Assembly (NCBI GenBank): GCA_051002015.1
Contig: JBPCMS010000003.1
Coordinates: 1 to 64,000, forward strand
Source of the DNA: JACDBE01 sp051002015
GTDB taxonomy: Bacteria; Actinomycetota; Acidimicrobiia; Spongiisociales; UBA5794
DNA: 64,000 nt
Reading direction: 5' to 3'
The translations under genes and the position numbers were made by a program. Below the pieces are notes generated by a model, which searched no databases, had not been told where the DNA came from, and saw only the letters and a program-made list of their open reading frames with translations. Positions 51,889 through 61,836 of this stretch are shown in pieces (position 1 is the stretch's first letter; each line of letters starts with the position of its first letter).

Positions 51889-52877
51889 CGCCGTCGTGCC
51901 GCCTCGACCCGGTCGAGCAGGTATCGGTCGAGGTTGGCGAACACGTCGACCAGTGAGCCCGAGGCGACCCTGGCGATGGCCTTCTCGGCGACCATGGCCC
52001 GATCCACCGCCTCGTCGAGCACCCGGTCGACGGACCCGCCGGAGCGGACGATGTCGAGCAGCCTGGTCACGGTTGAAGGGTCGGGCCTACCGTCGGCGAG
52101 CGCGGCCCGGATCTCGGCGCCGTCGGGACCGCCGGCGGCGTAGAGCACCGGCAGGGTGTGGGTGCCCTCGAGCATGTCCGACCCTGCGGGCTTGCCCAGG
52201 AACGTCTCGTCGGCCACCAGGTCGAGGACGTCGTCGGTCATCTGGAACACCAGCCCCATCTCCCAGCCCCACTCCGAGATCGCATCGACGTGGGCGGGAT
52301 CGGCCCCCCCGGTCATCGCCCCCAGCCGGGCCGAGGTACGGATCAGGCTGGCGGTCTTGCCGCCGATCACCTCGTAGTACTGGTCGGGCCCGTGGTCGAT
52401 GCTGTCCCTGAGCCGGAGCTCGAGCGCCTGGCCCTCGACCAGGTTGGCGTATGTCCTGGCGATCAACGACACCGCTTCCTCGCCCAGCGGAGCGGCCACC
52501 TCGGAGGCCCTGGCCAGCAGGAAGTCCCCGGCCAGGATGGCGACGGTGTTGGTCCAGTTGGCGTTGACCGAGACGGCGCCGCGCCTGGTGCTGGCCTCGT
52601 CGATGACGTCGTCGTGGTAGAGCGACCCGAGATGGACCAGCTCGACCGCCACTCCGGCCTCCACCGGCTCGTCACCGGGGTTGGGGCCCAGCTCGGCGGC
52701 GACCTGGGCCAGCAACGGCCGGTAGCGCTTGCCCCCGGCCTGGAGCCCGTGCTGGGCGACCTCGGTGAGGAACGGGGTCGACGCCACGGTCACCTGGCGG
52801 AGACGGTCCTCGACCACGGCGAGCCTGTCCCAAACCCGCGGGATGTCGACCAGGTCGGTGAAGAGCGGCAGATCCAT
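51885..52877 (-). CDS. long-chain polyprenyl diphosphate synthase
   Basis: This 330-residue trans-prenyltransferase extends isoprenoid chains for quinones or carriers. The first Asp-rich motif is LYHDDVIDEASTRRG and the second is FQMTDDVLDLVAD, with GKRYRPLLAQ binding diphosphate. Small residues before the first motif point to a long chain (heptaprenyl or longer, for menaquinone). ATG 52877 is chosen over GTG 52880 because a -10 element ends 7 nt before it. Confidence 0.9.
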   Translation of the reverse strand: MDLPLFTDLVDIPRVWDRLAVVEDRLRQVTVASTPFLTEVAQHGLQAGGKRYRPLLAQVAAELGPNPGDEPVEAGVAVELVHLGSLYHDDVIDEASTRRGAVSVNANWTNTVAILAGDFLLARASEVAAPLGEEAVSLIARTYANLVEGQALELRLRDSIDHGPDQYYEVIGGKTASLIRTSARLGAMTGGADPAHVDAISEWGWEMGLVFQMTDDVLDLVADETFLGKPAGSDMLEGTHTLPVLYAAGGPDGAEIRAALADGRPDPSTVTRLLDIVRSGGSVDRVLDEAVDRAMVAEKAIARVASGSLVDVFANLDRYLLDRVEAARRR

Positions 52878-52884
52878 CACCGGA

Positions 52885-52890
52885 AGCCTA
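52885..52890 (-). promoter_or_regulatory. -10 element of the polyprenyl synthase gene
   Basis: TAGGCT on the minus strand, 7 nt before ATG 52877. No ribosome site is present. Confidence 0.45.
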
Positions 52891-53027
52891 GAGGCCGAGC
52901 CATCCCCACGAGATCGGCGGTCGGGAGCTCGGGGTGGACAGGAATGCGCCCCCCGTGCCCGGCGTTGAGGTATCGGGCGGGGTCGTGCCGGATCGGGTCA
53001 CCAGGCGCTCCCGGCGTTGACGCCACC

Positions 53028-53042
53028 CGGAGCTATACTCCG
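53028..53042 (+). promoter_or_regulatory. clpC promoter with overlapping inverted repeat
   Basis: TATACT (53034-53039) is an excellent -10 box, lying in the palindrome CGGAG-CTATA-CTCCG (53028-53042). A repressor site over the -10 would suit a stress-controlled clpC gene, but the regulator is unknown and no -35 at 17 nt is seen. The leader is about 49 nt. Confidence 0.5.
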
Positions 53043-53094
53043 TGAGGCGCACGGGGACACCCCCGGAGCGCCATGTTTGTAGAGGTGGTAGCGA

Positions 53095-55602
<2,508 letters not shown>

Positions 55603-55638
55603 GCGGGACCGGGCGCGGCCAAACCGACCGCGGCGAGG

Positions 55639-56508
55639 TCACTCGGCGAAGACCCCGAAGAACCGTACCTCGGCAAGCGCCAACTCGTCGAACGCCGGGC
55701 TGTCGCCCACCGGCTCGCCCGGGTAGGTGGTCAGCACCCGCACGGTCAACCGGGTGGTCCGCAGCGTGTCGAGCGTGATGCGGTGCGGGTCCGAGCTGTC
55801 GGGGAGGGTGAAGGTGAGCTGCAACTCGAGATCGTCGACGGTGACCTCAATGTCCTTGATCCGGTAGTTCTGCCGGAACGGGTTGCGCTGCTGGATGTTG
55901 GTGAACTCCATCTCGGACAGGGCGACCGGTTGGGCGAACACGAAGGTGAGCTGGGCGTCGACACCGCGGGCCGACTGGTCGTTCCAATAGGTGGAGACGT
56001 CACCGTCGATCAGGCGTGCGGCCTCGTAGCCTTCGAGATGGGAGCTGGCATCGACAGAGGCGGGGGCGATGGCGACCTGCTCGACCGGGTCCTCGATCGC
56101 CGCCGTGGTGGAGACGTTGTCCTCGGGTGTGGCCGTCCCGTTCCCGCCACCCCACAGGTTCATGAACAGGGCGATGAGGGCAACGAGGAGGACCACACCG
56201 CCGAGGACGCCGAGGGCCCGGCCACCGGGGGTCGACCGTGACATCGGCGGCGCCGCCACCGGGAGGGGCCCTTTTCCCAGCCGGGCGCCGCATTCCTCGC
56301 AGTGGCGATTGTGGGCCGGGTTGGGTGCTCCGCACGACTGGCAGCGCACCGTCGGCACATTCGCCTCCGGGGTGTACTGCTCGACCCGCGGTGGAGCCGT
56401 GTACAGGGAAGGGTCGGTCCGGGACACACTCGGCTCGTCCTCGAGCTCGAACGGCTCGAAGAGGTCGTCGTCGAACGGGTTGTCGGTGTTCTTGGCCACG
56501 AATTCCAC
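55639..56508 (-). CDS. zinc-ribbon membrane protein with discoidin-like external domain
   Basis: This 289-residue protein has an N-terminal cytoplasmic part with a zinc ribbon (CQSCGAPNPAHNRHCEECG), a transmembrane helix (LGVLGGVVLLVALIALFM) at about 100-118 and an external beta-sandwich. The sandwich carries the F5/8-type or NADase-linked glycan-binding motif ARLIDGDVSTYWND and a C-terminal ALAEVRFFG. It probably links an envelope ligand to a cytoplasmic signal. Precise function unknown. GTG start. It converges on clpC. Confidence 0.75.
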   Translation of the reverse strand: MEFVAKNTDNPFDDDLFEPFELEDEPSVSRTDPSLYTAPPRVEQYTPEANVPTVRCQSCGAPNPAHNRHCEECGARLGKGPLPVAAPPMSRSTPGGRALGVLGGVVLLVALIALFMNLWGGGNGTATPEDNVSTTAAIEDPVEQVAIAPASVDASSHLEGYEAARLIDGDVSTYWNDQSARGVDAQLTFVFAQPVALSEMEFTNIQQRNPFRQNYRIKDIEVTVDDLELQLTFTLPDSSDPHRITLDTLRTTRLTVRVLTTYPGEPVGDSPAFDELALAEVRFFGVFAE

Positions 56509-56517
56509 GACTGATCG

Positions 56518-56537
56518 CTGCCCTCGGGTGAGGGCAG
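56518..56537. promoter_or_regulatory. 8-bp hairpin between divergent genes
   Basis: CTGCCCTC (56518-56525) and GAGGGCAG (56530-56537) form a tight stem with a 4-nt loop. It lies in the leader of the minus-strand zinc-ribbon gene and may affect its translation or bind a regulator. Confidence 0.4.
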
Positions 56538-56545
56538 CCGGGGGC

Positions 56546-56551
56546 TATTGT
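56546..56551 (+). promoter_or_regulatory. -10 element of the 42-residue ORF
   Basis: TATTGT ends 7 nt before ATG 56559, with no ribosome site. The complementary strand reads CACAAT at nearly the same place and could serve the divergent gene. Confidence 0.45.
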
Positions 56552-56558
56552 GCCACGG

Positions 56559-56687
56559 ATGCTGCTGATCGCAGGTGTTCGCCAGGCCGAGCCCTGGTCC
56601 CTCCCCAACATCATCGGCGCCGCCACACTGCTGGTGGCGTTCATCGTCTGTCTCATCTGGCTGATCAGGCGCTATCTCGACGGCTGA
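56559..56687 (+). CDS. 42-residue single-pass membrane protein
   Basis: The ORF encodes MLLIAGVRQAEPWSLPNIIG, then a hydrophobic helix (AATLLVAFIVCLIWLI) and a basic end RRYLDG. This is a plausible small bitopic protein with cytoplasmic C-terminus. Its -10 element at leaderless spacing and its GC-rich third positions support reality. No family recognised. Confidence 0.5.
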   Translation: MLLIAGVRQAEPWSLPNIIGAATLLVAFIVCLIWLIRRYLDG

Positions 56688-56741
56688 GCCGTCACCACCC
56701 GCCCCCGCATCCCCTCTCGGTTTCTTGTCACACCCTCGCCG

Positions 56742-56747
56742 TACGGT
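56742..56747 (+). promoter_or_regulatory. -10 element before the radA leader ORF
   Basis: TACGGT ends 9 nt before ATG 56757. A TTGTCA at 56725-56730 is too close (11 nt) to act as a standard -35. Confidence 0.35.
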
Positions 56748-56756
56748 GTCGGGGCG

Positions 56757-56870
56757 ATGAAGGAGGCAGCAACGACCGAGCAGACCGTCAGGATGATCCT
56801 GGTAGACGACACTTACAGGGTCATCGCCGGCACCAAGCGGTTCCTCGCCGAGAAGCCGCACCTGCCGTGA
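56757..56870 (+). CDS. 37-residue ORF coupled to radA
   Basis: The ORF starts MKEAATTEQTVRMILVDDTY and ends in RFLAEKPHLP. Its TGA overlaps the radA GTG (GTGA, 56867-56870). radA has no clear ribosome site of its own, so translation of this ORF may be needed for radA expression. It may be a regulatory leader or a real small protein. Confidence 0.45.
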   Translation: MKEAATTEQTVRMILVDDTYRVIAGTKRFLAEKPHLP

Positions 56871-58189
56871 CCCAGCCGTCGACCTACCACTGCCTGGAAT
56901 GCGGCTACGCCACGGCGAGGTGGATGGGGTTCTGCCCCCAGTGCCGCGCCCAATCGAGCATGGTCGAGGGGCTCCGACCGGTGGCGTCGGCGGCCGTCCC
57001 GGTGCCCATCGCCGATCTCGGTGAGGCGGGGCGACCCGCCCGGGCGCCGAGCGGCATGGCCGAGGTCGATCGCGTTCTGGGCGGCGGCCTCGTTGCGGGG
57101 AGCATCGTGCTCGTTGGCGGCGAGCCGGGAGTGGGCAAGTCGACGCTGCTTCTCCAGATGGCGGCGGCGATGAGCAGCACGGGGCGGGTGCTCTATGTCA
57201 CCGGCGAGGAGAGCGCCGCCCAGATCGGGGACCGGGCGGAGCGGCTGGGTATCACCGGTGGCGGCCTCGAGGTTCTCGCCGAGACCGAGGTGGTCCCGGT
57301 GGAGCGCTGCGTCGAGATGGGCGGGTACCGCATGGTCGTGGTCGACTCGATGCAGACCATGCGGGTCGACGACACCGCCGGCACCCCGGGCGGGGTCACC
57401 CAGGTGCGGGAGGTGGGGGCGCGCCTCACCGCTCTGGCCCGAAGGGCCGGTGTCCCCGTGGTGCTGGTGGGCCATGTCACCAAGGACGGATCGCTGGCCG
57501 GGCCCAAGGTGGTCGAGCACCTGGTCGACGCCGTCCTCTACCTCGAGGGAGACCCCGATCGGGGGGTGCGCTACCTGCGCGGGTTGAAGAATCGCTATGG
57601 CTCGGTGGCCCAGGTGGGGGTGTTCGAGATGACCGGCGACGGCCTGGTCGAGGTCTCCGACCCCTCAGGGCTGTTCGTCGGCGACGCCATCGGGCTGGTG
57701 CCGGGAACGGTGGTGTTCCCCGCCCTGTGTGGCCGGCGCACGCTGCTGGTCGAGGTTCAGGCGCTCGTTGTCCCGACCGGCTCACCCCAGCCCCGCCGCA
57801 GCGTCACCGGTGTGCCGGCCGGCCGGGTCCACCAGCTCCTCGCCGTGCTCCACCGCCATGCCTCGCTCGACTGCCGGTCGTGCGACGTGTTCGTCAGCGT
57901 GGTCGGCGGGCTGGTCATCGATGAGCCCGCCGCCGACCTGGCGGTGGCCCTCGCCATCGCCTCGTCACGGCTGGAGAAGCCTCTGGGCCCGGTGGGGGCG
58001 ATGGGCGAGGTCGGACTGGCGGGCGAGGTCAGGGCGGTGGGGGGCGCCGCCGACCGCAGGGCGGAGCTGGCCCGCTTCGGCTTCGAACGGATGATCTCCG
58101 GCGGGGGCAGGCGGCTCGTCGCCGAGGCGCTGCTCGAAGCGGGTCTCCGGCCCGACCGTCCCCGCCGTCTCCATTCGGCGGGGGGGTGA
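56867..58189 (+). CDS. radA: DNA repair protein RadA
   Basis: This 440-residue RecA-like helicase assists branch migration in homologous recombination. It has an N-terminal C4 zinc finger (CLECG ... CPQC), Walker A GGEPGVGKST, Walker B-like YRMVVVDSMQTM and the RadA-specific loop LKNRYGS, where the usual KNRFG motif has Tyr for Phe. The C-terminal Lon-like domain has IASSRLEKPLGP and GEVGLAGEVRAVG. It precedes disA, the usual actinobacterial pairing. Confidence 0.95.
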   Translation: MTQPSTYHCLECGYATARWMGFCPQCRAQSSMVEGLRPVASAAVPVPIADLGEAGRPARAPSGMAEVDRVLGGGLVAGSIVLVGGEPGVGKSTLLLQMAAAMSSTGRVLYVTGEESAAQIGDRAERLGITGGGLEVLAETEVVPVERCVEMGGYRMVVVDSMQTMRVDDTAGTPGGVTQVREVGARLTALARRAGVPVVLVGHVTKDGSLAGPKVVEHLVDAVLYLEGDPDRGVRYLRGLKNRYGSVAQVGVFEMTGDGLVEVSDPSGLFVGDAIGLVPGTVVFPALCGRRTLLVEVQALVVPTGSPQPRRSVTGVPAGRVHQLLAVLHRHASLDCRSCDVFVSVVGGLVIDEPAADLAVALAIASSRLEKPLGPVGAMGEVGLAGEVRAVGGAADRRAELARFGFERMISGGGRRLVAEALLEAGLRPDRPRRLHSAGG

Positions 58190-58236
58190 TCACGGCGGGC
58201 CGGTGAGGTCGTTCGGCGTCGGCGACAGGCGGCTAG

Positions 58237-58242
58237 TAGCCT
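58237..58242 (+). promoter_or_regulatory. -10 element of disA
   Basis: TAGCCT ends 9 nt before ATG 58252. The surrounding AGTAGCCTCACG is shared with the promoter at 42604-42615. Confidence 0.4.
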
Positions 58243-58251
58243 CACGACAGG

Positions 58252-59313
58252 ATGATGTCTGGGGCCGTTGGATTTCTCGAGGTTCTCGAACAGTTCGCGC
58301 CTGGCACCAAGCTGCGTGACGCCGCCGAGCTGATCCTCCGCCAGGAGACGGGGGCCCTGCTGGTCTTCGGCTCGGCGCCGGAGGTCGACGCGGTGTGCAG
58401 CGGCGGGTTCGAGCTGCGCAACGCCGAGTTCACCGCCCAGAGGATCGCCGAGTTGGCCAAGATGGACGGCGGCATCGTCGTCTCCGCGGATGCCTCGCTG
58501 ATCATGAGGGCAAACGTCCAGTTCATCCCGGACCCCGCCATTGAAACCAGCGAGACCGGCACCCGGTTCCGCACCGCCGAGCGGCTGGCCAAGCAGCTCG
58601 GAGTCCCGGTTCTGGCGGTCAGCGAGGAACGGCGAGCGGTCGCCGTCGTTTTCACCGGGGACAACCACTTTGCCCTGCGCAACCCCAACGAGCTTCTCGC
58701 CGAGGGGAATCAGAACCTGGTCGCCTTGGAGCGTCTTCGGCGCCAGCTGGCTGACGCCGAGGACAGGCTCATCCGGCTCGAGGTCGACGACGGGGTGACG
58801 GTGCGCGATGTTGCCCTGCTGCTGGCTCGGGCCGCCCTGGTACGACGAATGGGGGCGCAGATCCGGCGGATCGTGGTCGAGCTCGGCGGTACCGGCGACC
58901 TGATTTCGATCCAGGCGTCCGATCTCGGCGAGGGGGTCGACAACGTGCTCGAGCTGGTCAGCGACGATTACGCCGACCGGCCAATGAAGCCGGGCGAGGC
59001 CAGTGATCGACTCCGCAACGTCCCGGACGAGTCTCTGAAGGATCTCGCCGTCGTCGCCGAGGCTCTCGGGCTGGGCAACCTCGATCAGGCGGTCCGCCCC
59101 CGTGGCGGCCGGGCGCTGGAACGGGTATCCCGGCTTCCCGACAACGTCAAGAACTCGCTGCTGAACCACTTCGGGACCCTGCAGAAGCTCCTCCACGCCT
59201 CGGCCAGCGAACTCGCCGAGGTCGAGGGCGTGGGGCGGACCAGGGCCAACCAGCTGCGGGGCCATCTCGACCGGCTGCTCCAGCACGGCACACCGTTCGG
59301 GCTGGTTGACTGA
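58252..59313 (+). CDS. disA: DisA-type DNA integrity scanning protein with altered catalytic motifs
   Basis: This 353-residue protein has the normal DisA layout: DAC domain (1-140), helical linker and C-terminal HhH DNA-binding domain (HASASELAEVEGVGRTRANQ). DisA makes c-di-AMP while scanning DNA. Here the DGA motif reads DGG (72-74) and the RHR motif reads RFR (105-107, in GTRFRTAER). D72 and both arginines remain, but the histidine that contacts ATP phosphate is lost. Activity may be reduced or absent. A start at ATG 58255 is also possible. Confidence 0.92.
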   Translation: MMSGAVGFLEVLEQFAPGTKLRDAAELILRQETGALLVFGSAPEVDAVCSGGFELRNAEFTAQRIAELAKMDGGIVVSADASLIMRANVQFIPDPAIETSETGTRFRTAERLAKQLGVPVLAVSEERRAVAVVFTGDNHFALRNPNELLAEGNQNLVALERLRRQLADAEDRLIRLEVDDGVTVRDVALLLARAALVRRMGAQIRRIVVELGGTGDLISIQASDLGEGVDNVLELVSDDYADRPMKPGEASDRLRNVPDESLKDLAVVAEALGLGNLDQAVRPRGGRALERVSRLPDNVKNSLLNHFGTLQKLLHASASELAEVEGVGRTRANQLRGHLDRLLQHGTPFGLVD

Positions 59314-59379
59314 CCTGCAGCGGGGGCAAGGCCGGCGGCGAAGCCAGCGGTGGCGGTCCGGGCCGAACGCGCCGTTGGG

Positions 59380-59385
59380 TACAAT
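59380..59385 (+). promoter_or_regulatory. carD promoter -10 element
   Basis: TACAAT lies 34 nt before the GTG start. The leader is about 28 nt and contains AGAAGG. Confidence 0.5.
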
Positions 59386-59419
59386 GCCCCCTCCGATCCT
59401 GTCCCCAGAAGGTTGACTC

Positions 59420-60550
59420 GTGGCCGACAAGCAGAGCAGCGACGCGGCCAAGGCGGCTGCCAAGACGACCACAGCGAAGCCCACCGCCAAGGCGGGCTCG
59501 AAGCCATCGACTGCGGCGTCGTCCAAGAAGGCCACGACCAGCAAGGCGGCATCCGCCACGAAGCCTGCAGCCAAGACCACGGCGGCGAAGTCTGCCGCGG
59601 GCAAGTCCTCTGCTGCGGCGAAGTCGGCGGCGGCCAAGCCCTCGGCGGCGGCCACGCCTTCGGCGGCGGCCAAGCCCGTGGCGGCGAGGCCCTCGGCGGC
59701 CAAGCCTTCGGCGGCGGCCAAGCCTTCGGCGGCGGCGGGCAAGTCCTCTGCGGCGAAGTCGGCGGCGGCGAGGCCCTCGGCGGCGGCGGCGGGCAAGCCC
59801 TCGGCGGCGGGCAAGCCCTCGTCTGCGGCGGCCAAGCCCTCGGCGGCGGCCAAGCCCTCGGCGCCGGTCACGACCTCGGCCGCCAAGAAGCCCGCAGCGA
59901 CCAAGGCCGGCACTCCCGAGAAGGCGACTCCTGCCAAGGATTCTGCCGAGAAGAAGGCGACCCCCAGGAAGGCGGCTGTGGCCAAGGACGTTCCTGCCGC
60001 CGAACCTCCGGCCCCGGCCGCGGCCAAGGCGAACGCCAAGAAGCCCTCCCCCTTCGTCGTCGGGGACAAGGTGGTGTACCCACATCACGGCGCCGCCACC
60101 ATCATTCGGGTCGAGCAGGTCGACATGGGCAATGGGCGCGAGCCCTATTTCGTGCTCGAGGTGGTCGCCGACCAACTCATCGTCTGGGTGCCGGTCGAGG
60201 GCGCCCTCGATCTCGGGGTGCGGCCGGTGATCTCGACCAACGTCGCCCGCAAGGTGTTCGCCACCTTCCGTGACGAGCCCCAGGAGGCGGGGGCGAACTG
60301 GTCGCGCTGGTACAAGCTGCTCACCGAGAAGATAAACAGTGGCGATATATTCCAAGTCGCCGAGGTGGTACGCGACCTCACCTACGCCCAGCAGATCAAG
60401 GGGATCTCCCCCGCCCTGAAGCGGATGCTGGCCAAGGCCCGGCTCATCATCGTCAGCGAGCTCCGGTTCGCCCTCAAGGTCGACGAGGAGGATGCGATCC
60501 GCCGGCTCGACCGCGCCCTCCCCAGGGTCGACGAGCCGATCGAGCTCTGA
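59420..60550 (+). CDS. carD: CarD-family RNA polymerase-binding protein with histone-H1-like N-terminal tail
   Basis: This 376-residue protein is more than twice the usual length. Residues 211-376 are a full CarD/CdnL: RNA-polymerase-interacting domain (FVVGDKVVYPHHGAATI, YFVLEVVADQLIVWVPV) and helical DNA-binding domain (SGDIFQVAEVVRDLTYAQQ). Residues 1-210 are Lys/Ala/Pro/Ser repeats (AKPSAAAK-type), like histone H1 C-tails. The tryptophan that follows VVRNL in mycobacterial CarD appears replaced (VVRDLTYAQQ). CarD stabilises open promoter complexes, and the tail should add non-specific DNA binding. Confidence 0.92.
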   Translation: MADKQSSDAAKAAAKTTTAKPTAKAGSKPSTAASSKKATTSKAASATKPAAKTTAAKSAAGKSSAAAKSAAAKPSAAATPSAAAKPVAARPSAAKPSAAAKPSAAAGKSSAAKSAAARPSAAAAGKPSAAGKPSSAAAKPSAAAKPSAPVTTSAAKKPAATKAGTPEKATPAKDSAEKKATPRKAAVAKDVPAAEPPAPAAAKANAKKPSPFVVGDKVVYPHHGAATIIRVEQVDMGNGREPYFVLEVVADQLIVWVPVEGALDLGVRPVISTNVARKVFATFRDEPQEAGANWSRWYKLLTEKINSGDIFQVAEVVRDLTYAQQIKGISPALKRMLAKARLIIVSELRFALKVDEEDAIRRLDRALPRVDEPIEL

Positions 60551-60561
60551 TCGGCAACCCC

Positions 60562-61041
60562 GTGCGCATCGGCTCCGGTGTCGACGCCCACCGCTTCACG
60601 CCATCCGGAGGTGTGACCGTCGCCGGTGTGCTGGTCGATCGGACCAGGGGCGTGGCCGCCACCTCCGACGGTGATGTGGTCGCCCACGCCGTCATCGATG
60701 CCGTGCTCGGCGCCGCCGCCCTCGGCGACCTCGGCGACCACTTCCCGTCCTCCGACCCCCGCTGGTACAAGGCCGACTCATTGGTGATGCTGGAGCATGC
60801 GGTGGGCCTGGTCGCCGACCACGGGTTCGCCGTGTCCTCCGTCGACGTCACCGTGCTCGCCGAGACGGTGCGGGTGGCCGACCACCGCCCGGAGATGCGA
60901 GCCAACCTCGCCGCCAGGCTCGGGGTCGAGGTGGGGGCGGTCTCGGTGAAGGCGACCACCATGGACGGGCTCGGCTGGCTGGGGGCCGACGAGGGGATCG
61001 CCGCCACCGCCGTGTGTGTGATCGCCCCGATCGCCGGCTGA
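60562..61041 (+). CDS. ispF: 2-C-methyl-D-erythritol 2,4-cyclodiphosphate synthase
   Basis: This 159-residue MEP-pathway enzyme has GSGVDAHRF with the zinc-binding D-x-H, TSDGDVVAHAVIDAVLGAAALGD and GDHFPSSDPRW. C-terminal KATTMDGLGWLG binds the cytidine phosphate. GTG start, 11 nt after carD. The ispD gene normally found between carD and ispF in actinomycetes is missing here. Confidence 0.95.
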   Translation: MRIGSGVDAHRFTPSGGVTVAGVLVDRTRGVAATSDGDVVAHAVIDAVLGAAALGDLGDHFPSSDPRWYKADSLVMLEHAVGLVADHGFAVSSVDVTVLAETVRVADHRPEMRANLAARLGVEVGAVSVKATTMDGLGWLGADEGIAATAVCVIAPIAG

Positions 61042-61062
61042 TCGACTGCACACTCCGGGGGT

Positions 61063-61776
61063 CTACCCGGCCAGCACCTCGTGAGCGGCGGCCGGATCGT
61101 TGGTGATGATCCCGTCGATCCCGGCGGCGGCGAGGCTCCGCATCAGCTCCGCGTCGTCGACCGTCCAGGCGACCACGGCGATCTGCTCCCGGTGGGCGGC
61201 CGCGATGACGGCGACGGCCTGCTCACGCAGCGACGAGTGATGGGGGAGCACCCACCGGTGCCCCTCGGTGGCGGCGAGGGCGATCGCCACCTCGACCGGC
61301 TCGAAGACCTCCACCAGCAACCCCGTGGCGACCGCCGGGCGATGGGCCCGCACCGCGGCGACGGCGCCGGGATCGAACGACGTGACCACCGTTCGATCGT
61401 GCAACCGGTGCCGGTCGACCCAGGCCGCCACCCGCTCCGCCATCCCCTGGTCCGGGTCGTGATCCGGCTCGCCCGGATCGCTCTTCACCTCGATATCGAG
61501 TAGCAGGTCGCCGGTGACGTCGAGCGCCTCGTCGAGCGTCGGGATCCACGTGGCGTCCCGCCGCAGTTCCTCGAGACGCATCTGCACGATCGGCCCCAGA
61601 CCGGCCACCTCGGAATCGTGATGGATCACCAGCACGTCATCTGCGGTGCGGCGCACATCGAGCTCGATCCCGTCGGCGTTGTGGACGACGGCCAGCCTGA
61701 AGGCGGCCAGGGTGTTCTCCCGAGCCGAGGCCGACGCTCCCCGATGGGCGAGGATGAGCGGGTGCGGGCCGGGCAT
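61063..61776 (-). CDS. glycerophosphodiester phosphodiesterase
   Basis: This 237-residue TIM-barrel enzyme has LILAHRGASASARENTLAAF (catalytic His, Arg, Glu/Asn), GIELDVRRTADDVLVIHHD (metal-binding E/D and second His) and LLLDIEVKSD. The C-terminal VVAWTVDDAELMRSL and GIDGIITNDP follow. It releases glycerol-3-phosphate from deacylated lipids. There is no signal peptide, so it acts inside the cell. ATG 61776 is preferred over ATG 61788 since a -10 element lies 7 nt upstream and covers the latter. Confidence 0.92.
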   Translation of the reverse strand: MPGPHPLILAHRGASASARENTLAAFRLAVVHNADGIELDVRRTADDVLVIHHDSEVAGLGPIVQMRLEELRRDATWIPTLDEALDVTGDLLLDIEVKSDPGEPDHDPDQGMAERVAAWVDRHRLHDRTVVTSFDPGAVAAVRAHRPAVATGLLVEVFEPVEVAIALAATEGHRWVLPHHSSLREQAVAVIAAAHREQIAVVAWTVDDAELMRSLAAAGIDGIITNDPAAAHEVLAG

Positions 61777-61783
61777 GCTGGCG

Positions 61784-61789
61784 ACCATA
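61784..61789 (-). promoter_or_regulatory. -10 element of the GDPD gene
   Basis: TATGGT on the minus strand ends 7 nt before ATG 61776. Confidence 0.5.
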
Positions 61790-61823
61790 CCCCACCCCGT
61801 CGGTCGCCTCCGGGGTGGGTCGG

Positions 61824-61829
61824 TACCAT
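61824..61829 (+). promoter_or_regulatory. -10 element of cysS
   Basis: TACCAT ends 7 nt before ATG 61837. It overlaps the alternative ATG 61828, making 61837 the more likely start. It lies 34 bp from the opposite-facing GDPD promoter. Confidence 0.5.
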
Positions 61830-61836
61830 GCCGGGA

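Noticed and set aside
59600..59870. Assembly artefact or microsatellite interrupting carD
   Set aside because: The frame stays open throughout, amino-acid use is consistently Lys/Ala/Pro/Ser, and units are imperfect, so a real tail is more likely. Copy number may still vary.
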